Below are positions 26,056-35,214 of a stretch of DNA of 64,000 bases, piece after piece. The notes under the pieces were generated by a model. It was given only the letters and a program-made list of their open reading frames with translations, did not search any database and was not told the DNA's origin. How positions within the stretch are numbered: the first letter of the stretch is position 1; each line of letters opens with the position of its first letter. The stretch comes from [Eubacterium] siraeum (GTDB lineage: Bacteria; Bacillota; Clostridia; Oscillospirales; Ruminococcaceae). Location of the stretch: assembly GCA_025150425.1 (NCBI GenBank), contig CP102281.1:1984001-2048000 (forward strand), given 5' to 3'. The position numbers and the translations under genes are program-made.

Positions 26056-26973
26056 ATGGCAATATGCAGTAAATGCGGCTCGCAGTTACCGGACGGTGCA
26101 AAATTTTGTCTGAACTGCGGTGCACAAAGCTCCGGCTCTCCGGAAAACTCACAATCATATCAGGCAGGCAACTCAAAACGTGAAACTGTTTTTGAAGGCG
26201 AAATACATAAATGTCCGTCATGCGGAGAGGTGCTGGGCGCTTTTGTTACCACTTGTCCGTCATGCGGCTATGAAATAAGAGGCGGAAAATCATCGGCATC
26301 CTTACATGAATTCTCTATGTCACTCGCAAACGCAGCATCAGACGAACAGCGCACATCGCTTATCAGAAATTTTCCCGTTCCGAATACAAAGGAAGATATA
26401 TTTGAATTTCTCATTCTCGCATCCTCAAACATAACAGGCAATACAGAACAGAATATATGTGACGCATGGGCGGTAAAGTTCAGACAGGTCGAGCAAAAAG
26501 CTAAGCTCGCTCTTACTGCCGATGCAGACAAAGCAAAATTCAACGAGCTATACGAGCAGGCAAAGAAAAAGCTCACCCGTGACAAATATGTTAAAACAGC
26601 TAAAAAAGCAGGAAGTTTTCTTGTAAAGATAAGTAATTCTCTTCCTCAGGTAATCATTACTCTTGCATGGTCGATAAGTATTGCTGTTCTTGTAATAATC
26701 TGCTGTCAGAACGTTGACAGTTCAGGATTCAGCCCGTTACAGTTAGTTACTATGCTTGACCTTATTCTCGGTGCTATAATTGTTCCTCCGATGACACGAT
26801 GCGATTCGGCTATGCCTAAATTCATAGCAACTATCGGCTTGCTCGTCTGCTTCGGACTATTGATTCCGAGATGTGCCGACAAAGACAGCGTCGGATATAT
26901 TATGATATTGGTCGTTGCCGTTATATGCGCAATCATTATGCTTACACGAATGTTCAAGGCAAAAAAGAAGTAA
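26056..26973 (+). CDS. Zinc-ribbon membrane protein
   Basis: 305 residues. Two zinc ribbons lie at the N-terminus: CSKCG...CLNCG at residues 4-22 and CPSCGE...CPSCGY at about 55-75. A helical, charged middle (100-190) follows, then four membrane segments from about 190 to 300 and a lysine tail. Such ribbons usually mediate protein contacts in bacterial membrane complexes. The SPFH gene starts 33 nt downstream and the third gene is again a zinc-ribbon/membrane protein, so the three may form one membrane assembly. No enzymatic motif is visible. Confidence 0.75.
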   Translation: MAICSKCGSQLPDGAKFCLNCGAQSSGSPENSQSYQAGNSKRETVFEGEIHKCPSCGEVLGAFVTTCPSCGYEIRGGKSSASLHEFSMSLANAASDEQRTSLIRNFPVPNTKEDIFEFLILASSNITGNTEQNICDAWAVKFRQVEQKAKLALTADADKAKFNELYEQAKKKLTRDKYVKTAKKAGSFLVKISNSLPQVIITLAWSISIAVLVIICCQNVDSSGFSPLQLVTMLDLILGAIIVPPMTRCDSAMPKFIATIGLLVCFGLLIPRCADKDSVGYIMILVVAVICAIIMLTRMFKAKKK

Positions 26974-27006
26974 CATATTTTTTACAATCTGTCAAGGAGA
27001 AATATT

Positions 27007-28422
27007 ATGGGATTATTCGGTAAACCAAAAGCGGGCGGATTTATGGACGAGATACGTTGCGACGAGCAATCATATCTTATATGGAAGTGGCGTCCGGCAG
27101 GTGCGGAGCTTAACAATAACAGCCGTGAAAATGCAATACGCTGGGGCTCATCACTTCGTGTAAAGGACGGCGAGGTAGCCGTATTTGTCTATAATCGTCC
27201 AGACGGCGTTATGGAGGACTTTATTGAAGGCCCTTGCGACAGAAAGCTCGACACAGGCAATCTGCCTGTGCTTGCAAGCATAGTAGGACTTGCTTACGCA
27301 GGCGGAACACCGTTCCAGGCTGAAGTATACTTTATCAATACAGCGAATATCATTCAGACAAAGTTCGGAATACCGTATTTTGACGTATACGATCCGAGAT
27401 TTATGGACTTCGGCGTACCTGTAGCAGTAAGAGGTACTGTCAGCTTCAAAATAACAAATTATCGGGAATTTGTAAAGCTGCATCGCCTTACACAGTTCTC
27501 AACGGATGACTTCAACAAGCAGATAAAAGACGCTATCTGCCGGTATATCAAAGATGCGGTAACAGCCGCTCCTGCTGAAAATAACATTCCTGTTATCCAG
27601 ATTGAAAGCAAGATTGCTCTTATCAACGATAAGATAGAATACGACATAGGAGAAAGGCTTCGTGAAAATTTCGGAGTTACCGTATCCGGTGTAGATATCA
27701 ACTCTATAGAAATTGATAAGACGAGCGACGGCTATGAACAGCTTATGGCGGTAACACGCAAGGTAACAAGCGATACAATTCAGGCTCAGACAGCCGCAAA
27801 TATCAAAAATATCCACGACAAACAGCGTATAGAAGCCGAGAACTATGAGCAATCGCTCCGTGTTCAGCGTGAGGAAGGACAGTATGCAATGCACAAGCAG
27901 ACACAGAGTGCAAACCTCGGAGCGTTCCAGTCCGAGTTACAGGCAAATGTCGGCATAGCAGGCGCAGAAGCTCTCGGTCAGATGGGGGCAAACGGTGCCG
28001 GCAGTGTAGACCTCGGCGGGCAGGGCGGCGCAGGCTTCAATCCTGCCGCAATGATGGCCGCTATGGCTGTTGGCGGTGTAGTAGGTCAGAATATGGCAGG
28101 TGCTATGAACAACGCTATGAGCGGAATTAACGGAATGAATAACGCAAATGCGGCAAATCAGGCAATGCAAAATGCAATGCCTCAGTCTGCGGCAGCCGCA
28201 CCTCCGCCCATCCCGACAGCAGCTTATCATATAGCCGTAAACGGTCAGACAACAGGACCTTATGATATGAACACTATGGCTCAGCTTGCCGCAAACGGTC
28301 AGCTTACCGCCGAAACGCTCGTATGGAAAAACGGTATGGCTTCATGGGCAAGAGCAGACTCGGTTGCAGAGCTTGTTTCTCTTGTAAGCCGACCCGTTCC
28401 GCCGCCGATACCGACTATATAA
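27007..28422 (+). CDS. SPFH-domain protein with C-terminal GYF_2 domain
   Basis: 471 residues. The first 320 form an SPFH (prohibitin/flotillin-like) domain of the soluble YdjI type, with LRVKDGEVAVFVY, FIEGP and PFQAEVYFINT as recognisable pieces, then a coiled coil (residues 255-310). A Gly/Ala/Asn/Met-rich linker runs from about 315 to 400. The last 60 residues, with GPYDMNTMAQLAANGQL and WKNGMASWARA, are a GYF_2 domain that binds proline-rich peptides. There is no membrane segment, so membrane contact would come through the zinc-ribbon partner. The role is unknown; relatives are linked to membrane stress scaffolds. Confidence 0.85.
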   Translation: MGLFGKPKAGGFMDEIRCDEQSYLIWKWRPAGAELNNNSRENAIRWGSSLRVKDGEVAVFVYNRPDGVMEDFIEGPCDRKLDTGNLPVLASIVGLAYAGGTPFQAEVYFINTANIIQTKFGIPYFDVYDPRFMDFGVPVAVRGTVSFKITNYREFVKLHRLTQFSTDDFNKQIKDAICRYIKDAVTAAPAENNIPVIQIESKIALINDKIEYDIGERLRENFGVTVSGVDINSIEIDKTSDGYEQLMAVTRKVTSDTIQAQTAANIKNIHDKQRIEAENYEQSLRVQREEGQYAMHKQTQSANLGAFQSELQANVGIAGAEALGQMGANGAGSVDLGGQGGAGFNPAAMMAAMAVGGVVGQNMAGAMNNAMSGINGMNNANAANQAMQNAMPQSAAAAPPPIPTAAYHIAVNGQTTGPYDMNTMAQLAANGQLTAETLVWKNGMASWARADSVAELVSLVSRPVPPPIPTI

Positions 28423-28441
28423 AATAAGGAAGACTGTATCA

Positions 28442-28713
28442 ATGAAATGCAGATACTTCGATTCGTTCGTACCCGATTATTATAACAATTGTCCGCATTG
28501 CAGTGCACAGCTTATAAAAGATGGGTTTTCCGAACAGCATTCCAAGCCGGCAGTAAATAAAACGCCAACCGTTCATAAAAGGAAAGTGCCGCAGATAATA
28601 ATTGCAATAAAGAAGATATAAGCGGCAACGAATTAAAAGCAATCGGAATGACATTTTTGTTTATGATTATATTAATTCTGATCATGCTGGTTTTTGCATT
28701 GTTGTATAAATAA
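28442..28713 (+). pseudogene. Frameshifted small zinc-ribbon/membrane protein
   Basis: The first frame starts at 28442 and gives 59 residues with half a zinc ribbon (CPHC at 17-20), stopping at 28621. A second frame, offset by one base, reads on from about 28580 through a strong membrane segment (MTFLFMIILILIMLVFALLYK) to a stop at 28713. Adding one A to the AAAA run near 28577 would join them into a protein of about 90 residues. This looks like a one-base deletion in the third gene of the zinc-ribbon/SPFH set, or a slippage site. A strong terminator follows. Confidence 0.5.
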
Positions 28714-28720
28714 GCAAAAC

Positions 28721-28763
28721 GCCCTTGTCTGTGGATTGTATTCACAGACAAGGGCAATTTTTA
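28721..28763 (+). terminator. Terminator of the zinc-ribbon/SPFH operon
   Basis: GCCCTTGTCTGTG pairs perfectly with CACAGACAAGGGC around a 10-nt loop and is followed by AATTTTTAT. Confidence 0.9.
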
Positions 28764-28781
28764 TATAATACTGCTCTGTTA

Positions 28782-28861
28782 TCAATCTATCATTATCTTA
28801 TTTCTTCCTGCCGCCTTAGCCGTATAAAGTCGCTTGTCAGCAGTTGTGAATATCTCGGTTA
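28782..28861 (-). pseudogene. 3' remnant of a GGDEF gene abutting the response regulator
   Basis: The minus strand encodes ITEIFTTADKRLY then TAKAAGRNKIMID and a stop, matching the last 26 codons of the intact GGDEF gene at 35258-36298 with two substitutions. It starts exactly at the stop codon of the response regulator gene. No upstream part is present, so it is a recombination scar. Confidence 0.8.
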
Positions 28862-29578
28862 TCATATCCCGCATTCATGCCTGAGCATCTTTTCACGGAC
28901 AGACAGCGAAAATTTACGGCTTACAGGAATTATTACACCGCTGTCAAGCTCAATCTGTTTTGTTGTATACGAAACGATATGATGGATATTCACCGCATAG
29001 CTTTTATGGCACTGTATGAAATACGGCGGAAAAGCCTCAAGCACATCGGACAGTTTGCTTCTGACAGACTTGTTTTCGCCCGATGTAACTATAATAAGGG
29101 TGTGGGCATTGCTCTCAAGATATAAAGTCTGCATAGGCTCTACGAAAAACGTTTCCGAATTAACCGTTACGGCGATCCTGCTTTTCTCCTTATCGGAATC
29201 AAGCGCCGTTCTCAGCTTATCCATTGCTCTTTTCAGATTCACATCAAGATTCTGTTTGTCAACCAATGCAAACGGAACTAGATTCTTCCCTGCAAGAAAA
29301 ATCTCCTCGCAGTATTTGAGCGAATATGCCGTCAGGAATATTATTCTTATATCCGGATACAGATTGCTTATCTGCTCGGCAACCACAATTCCGTTTTCCG
29401 AATTGTCAAGTTCAATATCCATAAAAACAGCCGCTATATCCTCAGTGCCTGCGCTGAGCCTTTTTAAAAGCTCCTTACCGCCGAGAAAGCATTCGGGTAC
29501 TGCTTCGGTATTATCCCTTATGTATTTTTCTTCATTTGAGAGGCAGTTTTTATCATCGTCACATATTAATACTATCAT
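28862..29578 (-). CDS. LytTR-family response regulator (AgrA type)
   Basis: 238 residues. A receiver domain fills residues 1-120, with the acidic pocket CDDD at 6-9 and the phospho-acceptor Asp54 in VFMDIEL. A LytTR DNA-binding domain follows from about 133, with FFVEPMQTLYLESNAHTLII and QCHKSYAVNIHHI. This pairing is typical of AgrA-like regulators of peptide signalling. Its ATG overlaps the stop of the nearest kinase gene by 4 nt, so it is translated with it. It is the only response regulator for four kinases in the operon. No autoinducer precursor gene was found next to it. Confidence 0.93.
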   Translation of the reverse strand: MIVLICDDDKNCLSNEEKYIRDNTEAVPECFLGGKELLKRLSAGTEDIAAVFMDIELDNSENGIVVAEQISNLYPDIRIIFLTAYSLKYCEEIFLAGKNLVPFALVDKQNLDVNLKRAMDKLRTALDSDKEKSRIAVTVNSETFFVEPMQTLYLESNAHTLIIVTSGENKSVRSKLSDVLEAFPPYFIQCHKSYAVNIHHIVSYTTKQIELDSGVIIPVSRKFSLSVREKMLRHECGI

Positions 29579-30915
29579 TCTTGATCTTTCCCTTTTATTC
29601 TTATCGAAAGAGCCGTGCTGAATTTTCTATCCTTACAGGTAAACAGCACATCGCCGTCATATTTCTGCACTATGTTCCGTATTATCTCCGTGCCGTAGCC
29701 GTGATTCTTGTTTGCCTTTGTGCTGGGCAGTTTCTCTGTGCTTTCAAAGTCAGGCATATCGGCATAATTTGAAACAGAAATATATATTCTCCCGTTCTCC
29801 TCTTTTATCTTTATGCCGATGCTTTTATCGCTTTCCGCCGCTTTCGCTCCCCTTATCGCATTGTCAAGCATATTGACAATTAAGCAACAAAGGTCAACGT
29901 CATCTACCGGAATGTCATTGCTAAGGCTCGCATCGCAGTCAAGCGTCACACCCGATTCTTTAGCTGTATTCGACTTATCCCACAGAATCGCATTAACGAT
30001 ATTGTTAGCACAGTAGAACGGCATTTTGTTGCTCTGATTTTTACGGCTCAACTCATCTAGCATTTCCTTTCCCTTTTCGGCTGTATCGGGATAGGTGTAC
30101 AGGTTCATCGCCGTTGTGAGAACGTTGTTGAAATCGTGGCGGTACTTCATTATTTCGTGCTGAAGCTCGTTGATTTTTTCGTAATAGCGGTACTGCGTGC
30201 TACGCTCGTATTCAAGCTGTTCGTTTCTCATTTTCGTTTCGTACAGCTGTGAATTCTGGATAAGGCCTCTGTAGCACAATACATCGCTGATTACGCAGAT
30301 TACAACGCACGCAAGAGTGAAATATGTAATTTCAGCGGTAGCATTCTCCGAATTTGCCATAATCAGTTTGATTATAACGCATAATATCAGAACCTGACTC
30401 AAAGGAAACAGCATAAAGACAAGGGCTTTTTTGTTGATACCGGTTTTAAGCCGTACTCTTTTGATAACCATCGTTGCGGCAAACAGAAATATACCGTATA
30501 TAAGCATTTCTATATCAGCCGCAAGAAGTGCAGGATACGAAAGGTGTCCGATTTCGTAATTGAAGTCCGGGAAACAAACAAATATAATTGCGGCAAAAAC
30601 TGTATCTACGAGTATCTGTGACAGAAAAGAAAACGAGCCGATAAATATGCGGAAACCGACTGAATCCGTGTGAAAGAATAAGCTGTAGCAAGTAACCAAT
30701 ATCAGTGCAAGTGAAAAATCGACTACCTGAATATTGTAAGCCTCTCTGAGATACTGTCCTATCAATCCCGCAGCCATATATAAAAGGCTGACGCACGTCC
30801 ATTGTATATATTTGTTGAATCTGGATGTCAGATTAACATCAATAAATAAATACACTACTAAAGCCGATGGAATAAACCTGAATATTGCTTCCACTATCAG
30901 CGGTACTGTCGTCAT
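29575..30915 (-). CDS. AgrC-like sensor histidine kinase, copy 1
   Basis: 446 residues. Five or six membrane segments fill residues 1-215. The kinase half starts with a coiled coil, then LQHEIMKYRHDFNN with the likely phospho-acceptor His260, the N-box NMLDNAIRGAK at 348-358 and a G-box NHGYGTE at 404-410, as in GHKL kinases of the AgrC/ComD group. From about residue 206 to 438 it is almost identical to the three neighbouring kinases, while the sensor part differs. Its sensor end (ANSENATAEITYFTLAC) matches copy 3 rather than copies 2 and 4. Its C-terminus (IKGKDQE) is unique. It is last of the kinases and coupled to the response regulator. Confidence 0.92.
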   Translation of the reverse strand: MTTVPLIVEAIFRFIPSALVVYLFIDVNLTSRFNKYIQWTCVSLLYMAAGLIGQYLREAYNIQVVDFSLALILVTCYSLFFHTDSVGFRIFIGSFSFLSQILVDTVFAAIIFVCFPDFNYEIGHLSYPALLAADIEMLIYGIFLFAATMVIKRVRLKTGINKKALVFMLFPLSQVLILCVIIKLIMANSENATAEITYFTLACVVICVISDVLCYRGLIQNSQLYETKMRNEQLEYERSTQYRYYEKINELQHEIMKYRHDFNNVLTTAMNLYTYPDTAEKGKEMLDELSRKNQSNKMPFYCANNIVNAILWDKSNTAKESGVTLDCDASLSNDIPVDDVDLCCLIVNMLDNAIRGAKAAESDKSIGIKIKEENGRIYISVSNYADMPDFESTEKLPSTKANKNHGYGTEIIRNIVQKYDGDVLFTCKDRKFSTALSIRIKGKDQE

Positions 30916-30933
30916 ACTGATTCCCCCTAAAAC

Positions 30934-32280
30934 TTATATATCTTCTATTTCACGTTCGCCTTTCCTTATCGAAAGAGCCGTGCTGAATTTCCTATCCTTA
31001 CAGGTAAACAGCACATCGCCGTCATATTTCTGCACTATGTTCCGTATTATCTCCGTGCCGTAGCCGTGATTTTTGTTTGCCTTTGTGCTGGGCAGTTTCT
31101 CTGTGCTTTCAAAGTCGGGCATATCGGCGTAATTTGAAACAGAAATATATATTCTCCCGTTCTCCTCTTTTATCTTTATTCCGATGCTTTTATCGTTTTC
31201 CGCCGCTTTTGCTCCCCTTATCGCATTGTCAAGCATATTGACAATAAGACAGCATAAATCAACATCATCTATCGGAATGTCATTACTAAGGCTCGCATCG
31301 CAGTCAAGCGTCACCCCCGATTCTTTAGCGGTATTCGACTTATCCCACAGAATCGCATTAACGATATTGTTAGCACAGTAGAACGGCATTTTGTTGCTCT
31401 GATTTTTACGGCTCAGCTCATCAAGCATTTCCTTTCCCTTTTCGGCTGTATCGGGATAGGTGTAGAGATTCATCGCCGTTGTGAGAACGTTGTTGAAATC
31501 GTGGCGGTACTTCATTATTTCGTGCTGAAGCTCGTTGATTTTTTCGTAATAGCGGTACTGCGTGCTACGCTCGTATTCAAGCTGTTCATTTCTCATTTTC
31601 GTTTCATACAGCTGTGAATTCTGGATAAGGCCTCTGTAGCACAACACATCGCTGATTACGCAGATTACAACGCAAATCAGTGTGAAATACATAATTTCCG
31701 GTGTTGCATTATCGGTGTTAGCCATAATGAGCTTTATTATTACACTCAATATAAGAACCTGACTTGTCGGAAAAAGCATAAAAATCACTACACGCTTGTT
31801 GATAGATTTCTTATTGCGCACTCCTCTGATTATACAATACTCAAGATACATCAGAATACCGTATATTATAAGGTCAACATCGGCTACAAGCAAAGACTGA
31901 TATGTAACATGCCCCATTTTTAGATTCAGATTCGGGAAAAGCACAAAAATCACTACCGATGTAACGGTATCAAATATAATCAGCGAAAGATATACAAGAG
32001 TTCCGATAAACACCTTATATCCTGTTGAATCAGTATGAAAAAACAGACTATAACAGATAACAAGAATAACAGCAATTACAAAATCAAGTATTTCTACATT
32101 ATACTTTTCTCTCATCCAATATCCGAACATACCAACAGTCAGATAAACCGCACTTACCAAAATCAGCTGAATATACTTGTTATACTTAGCCGTAAGATTG
32201 ATTTCGATAAATCCGAACACCAACAGCGTTGACGGAATAAATCTAAATAACAGTTCCACTATCAGCGGTACTGTCGTCAT
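30934..32280 (-). CDS. AgrC-like sensor histidine kinase, copy 2
   Basis: 448 residues with the same plan as copy 1: membrane sensor to about residue 215, then the near-identical GHKL kinase half with the RHDFNN histidine, NMLDNAIRGAK and NHGYGTE. The sensor contains IEINLTAKYNKYIQ and ANTDNATPEIMYFTLI, shared with copy 4 and not with copies 1 and 3. The start MTTVPLIVE, the ribosome site (AGGGGGA) and the 18-nt gap to the next gene are the same as for copies 1 and 3. All key residues are intact, so it should be active. Confidence 0.92.
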   Translation of the reverse strand: MTTVPLIVELLFRFIPSTLLVFGFIEINLTAKYNKYIQLILVSAVYLTVGMFGYWMREKYNVEILDFVIAVILVICYSLFFHTDSTGYKVFIGTLVYLSLIIFDTVTSVVIFVLFPNLNLKMGHVTYQSLLVADVDLIIYGILMYLEYCIIRGVRNKKSINKRVVIFMLFPTSQVLILSVIIKLIMANTDNATPEIMYFTLICVVICVISDVLCYRGLIQNSQLYETKMRNEQLEYERSTQYRYYEKINELQHEIMKYRHDFNNVLTTAMNLYTYPDTAEKGKEMLDELSRKNQSNKMPFYCANNIVNAILWDKSNTAKESGVTLDCDASLSNDIPIDDVDLCCLIVNMLDNAIRGAKAAENDKSIGIKIKEENGRIYISVSNYADMPDFESTEKLPSTKANKNHGYGTEIIRNIVQKYDGDVLFTCKDRKFSTALSIRKGEREIEDI

Positions 32281-32298
32281 ACTGATTCCCCCTAAAAC

Positions 32299-33645
32299 TT
32301 ATATATCTTCTATTTCACGTTCGCCTTTCCTTATCGAAAGAGCCGTGCTGAATTTCCTATCCTTACAGGTAAACAGCACATCGCCGTCATATTTCTGCAC
32401 TATGTTCCGTATTATCTCCGTGCCGTAGCCGTGATTCTTGTTTGCCTTTGTGCTGGGCAGTTTCTCTGTGCTTTCAAAGTCGGGCATATCGGCATAATTT
32501 GAAACAGAAATATATATTCTCCCGTTCTCCTCTTTTATCTTTATGCCGATGCTTTTATCGTTTTCCGCCGCTTTCGCTCCCCTTATCGCATTGTCGAGCA
32601 TATTGACAATAAGACAGCATAAATCAACATCATCTATCGGAATGTCATTACTAAGGCTCGCATCACAGTCAAGCGTCACACCCGATTCTTTAGCGGTATT
32701 CGACTTATCCCACAGAATCGCATTAACGATATTGTTAGCACAGTAGAACGGCATTTTGTTGCTCTGATTTTTACGGCTCAGCTCATCAAGCATTTCCTTT
32801 CCCTTTTCGGCTGTATCGGGATAGGTGTAGAGATTCATCGCCGTTGTGAGAACGTTGTTGAAATCGTGGCGGTACTTCATTATTTCGTGCTGAAGCTCGT
32901 TGATTTTTTCGTAATAGCGGTACTGCGTGCTACGCTCATATTCAAGCTGTTCGTTTCTCATTTTCGTTTCGTACAGCTGTGAATTCTGGATAAGGCCTCT
33001 GTAGCAGAGAATATCGCTGATTACGCAGATTATAATACAAGCCAACGTAAAGTATGTAATTTCAGCGGTAGCATTCTCCGAATTCGCCATAATCAGTTTT
33101 ATGATTATACACAGTATCAGGACCTGACTTGTCGGGAAAAGCATAAAAATGAGCGTTCTCCTGTTCATAGCCTTTTTGTTACGGATTCTTCTTACTATAC
33201 AGTATTCAATGTACATAAGTATAGCGTAAATCATCAGATCAATATCGGCAGCAAGCAGTGAAGCATATGTCATATGACCTATATCAAAACTGAAATCCGG
33301 GAAAAGAACAAATATCAGCGAAGAAAAAATGGTATCAAATATGATTACAGAAAGGTACACAAGCGAACCGATGAAAACACGGTAGCCTATGCTGTCTGTA
33401 TGGAAGAAAATGCTGTAACACAAAACTATTGCAACTGCAAGAGTAAAATCCACCACCTGCATATTGTGCATTTCTCTCATATATTGTCCAAACACTCCGG
33501 CACACATATAAATAAAGCTCACGATGCTCATTTGTATGTATTTGTTATATTTCGGTGTAAGACAAGCGTCTATCGGCAGAAAAATAATCAATGTCGATGG
33601 AATAAACCTGAATATTACTTCCACTATCAGCGGTACTGTCGTCAT
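32299..33645 (-). CDS. AgrC-like sensor histidine kinase, copy 3
   Basis: 448 residues. The kinase half and the C-terminal SIRKGEREIEDI are the same as in copy 2, but the sensor half is distinct: LPIDACLTPKYNKYIQ near residue 30, and the end ANSENATAEITYFTLAC shared with copy 1. So this gene is a mosaic of a copy-2-like tail and a copy-1-like sensor junction. It lies 18 nt from each neighbour. Different sensors on one kinase body would let several signals feed the same response regulator; this is inference. Confidence 0.92.
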   Translation of the reverse strand: MTTVPLIVEVIFRFIPSTLIIFLPIDACLTPKYNKYIQMSIVSFIYMCAGVFGQYMREMHNMQVVDFTLAVAIVLCYSIFFHTDSIGYRVFIGSLVYLSVIIFDTIFSSLIFVLFPDFSFDIGHMTYASLLAADIDLMIYAILMYIEYCIVRRIRNKKAMNRRTLIFMLFPTSQVLILCIIIKLIMANSENATAEITYFTLACIIICVISDILCYRGLIQNSQLYETKMRNEQLEYERSTQYRYYEKINELQHEIMKYRHDFNNVLTTAMNLYTYPDTAEKGKEMLDELSRKNQSNKMPFYCANNIVNAILWDKSNTAKESGVTLDCDASLSNDIPIDDVDLCCLIVNMLDNAIRGAKAAENDKSIGIKIKEENGRIYISVSNYADMPDFESTEKLPSTKANKNHGYGTEIIRNIVQKYDGDVLFTCKDRKFSTALSIRKGEREIEDI

Positions 33646-33663
33646 ACTGATTCCCCCTAAAAC

Positions 33664-35007
33664 TTATATAGCTTCTGCTTCTCGCTCGCTTTTCCTTATC
33701 GAAAGAGCCGTGCTGAATTTCCTATCCTTACATGTAAACAGCACATCGCCGTCATATTTCTGCACTATGTTCCGTATTATCTCCGTGCCGTAGCCATGAT
33801 TCTTGTTTGCCTTTGTGCTGGGCAGTTTCTCTGTGCTTTCAAAGTCGGGCATATCGGCATAATTTGAAACAGAAATATATATTCTCCCGTTCTCCTCTTT
33901 TATCTTTATGCCGATGCTCTTATCGCTTTCCGCCGCTTTCGCTCCCCTTATCGCATTGTCAAGCATATTGACAATTAAGCTACAAAGGTCAACGTCATCT
34001 ATCGGGATATCATTGCTAAGGCTCGCATCACAGTCAAGCGTCACACCCAATTCTTTAGCGGTATTCGACTTATCCCACAGAATCGCATTAACGATATTGT
34101 TAGCACAGTAGAACGGCATTTTGTTGCTCTGATTTTTACGGCTCAGCTCATCTAGCATTTCCTTTCCCTTTTCGGCTGTATCGGGATAGGTGTACAGGTT
34201 CATCGCCGTTGTGAGAACATTGTTGAAATCGTGGCGGTACTTCATTATTTCGTGCTGAAGCTCGTTGATTTTTTCGTAATAGCGGTACTGCGTGCTACGC
34301 TCGTATTCAAGCTGTTCGTTTCTCATTTTCGTTTCGTACAGCTGTGAGTTTTGAATAAGACCTCTGTAACACAATACATCGCTTATTACGCAGATTACAA
34401 CGCAAATCAGTGTGAAATACATAATTTCCGGTGTTGCGTTATCGGTGTTAGCCATAATGAGCTTCATTATCACGCATAAAATCAACACCTGGCTTTCCGG
34501 GAAAAACATAAAAATCACTGCACGCTTGTTGATAGATTTTCTGTCATGTATTCTTTTGATAATACAATGTTCAAAATACATCAGAATGCCATATATAATC
34601 AGATCAATATCAGCAAAAAGCAGTGCGGGATATGTTAAGTGTCCGATGTCAAACGAAAATTCCGGAAATATGACAAATATTACAGCAGTTGTGATGGTAT
34701 CAAATATAATCAGCGAAAGGTAGACCAGCGTTCCTATGAAAATACGGTATCCGACCGCATCGGTATGGAAAAATATACTGTAAATAAGAACCAGTGCTAC
34801 TGCAAGCACAAAATCGAAAAATTCAAGCTTGTACTTTTCTCTCATATATTGCCCAAACAGACCCGCAAACAAATACACCGTATTTATTGCGATAAACTGA
34901 ATATACTTATTATACTTAGCTGTAAGATTGATTTCGATAAATCCGAATACAAGCAAAGCAGATGGTATGAACCTGAAAATTATTTCTACTATTACAGGTA
35001 CTGTCAT
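33664..35007 (-). CDS. AgrC-like sensor histidine kinase, copy 4 (promoter-proximal)
   Basis: About 447 residues with the ATG at 35005-35007, chosen because TGGGAG lies 6 nt upstream; an in-frame start 12 nt earlier is possible. It has the same membrane-sensor plus GHKL-kinase plan with His in RHDFNN, the N-box and the G-box intact. The kinase half carries a few substitutions seen in no other copy (KELGVTL, DLCSLIV). The sensor resembles copy 2. It is the first gene of the operon, about 50 nt after a consensus promoter. Confidence 0.92.
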   Translation of the reverse strand: MTVPVIVEIIFRFIPSALLVFGFIEINLTAKYNKYIQFIAINTVYLFAGLFGQYMREKYKLEFFDFVLAVALVLIYSIFFHTDAVGYRIFIGTLVYLSLIIFDTITTAVIFVIFPEFSFDIGHLTYPALLFADIDLIIYGILMYFEHCIIKRIHDRKSINKRAVIFMFFPESQVLILCVIMKLIMANTDNATPEIMYFTLICVVICVISDVLCYRGLIQNSQLYETKMRNEQLEYERSTQYRYYEKINELQHEIMKYRHDFNNVLTTAMNLYTYPDTAEKGKEMLDELSRKNQSNKMPFYCANNIVNAILWDKSNTAKELGVTLDCDASLSNDIPIDDVDLCSLIVNMLDNAIRGAKAAESDKSIGIKIKEENGRIYISVSNYADMPDFESTEKLPSTKANKNHGYGTEIIRNIVQKYDGDVLFTCKDRKFSTALSIRKSEREAEAI

Positions 35008-35056
35008 AATATCTCCCATTTATTTTTATATAGTAACAATTTAATGTGCTGAATTT

Positions 35057-35085
35057 ATAATACAATTTTCTTGATGCTTTGTCAA
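35057..35085 (-). promoter_or_regulatory. Consensus promoter of the kinase-array operon
   Basis: On the minus strand: perfect TTGACA, 17-bp spacer, TATTAT, 50 nt before the first kinase. It would drive four kinases and the response regulator as one transcript. No LytTR direct repeat is evident upstream by eye. The rest of 35086-35214 is A/T-rich without a gene. Confidence 0.85.
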
Positions 35086-35214
35086 GTCAGAATAGCAATA
35101 TAGTCTTATCAAATCTTAAAATCAATATATAATTAATCTTTTTTGAAAATATCATGTTAATATTTTCCTGTTATTTCCTCAGACATATATTCAGCTTTAT
35201 GCAGTTCACGAAAT

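Noticed and set aside
29575-35007. Diversity-generating or cassette-shuffling recombinase system for the kinases
   Set aside because: No reverse transcriptase, recombinase or inverted repeats were found near the array; homologous gene conversion is a simpler explanation.
28862-35085. agr-type quorum-sensing locus with an autoinducer gene
   Set aside because: Kinases and LytTR regulator fit, but no AgrB-like peptidase or small precursor peptide gene could be found in the flanking sequence.
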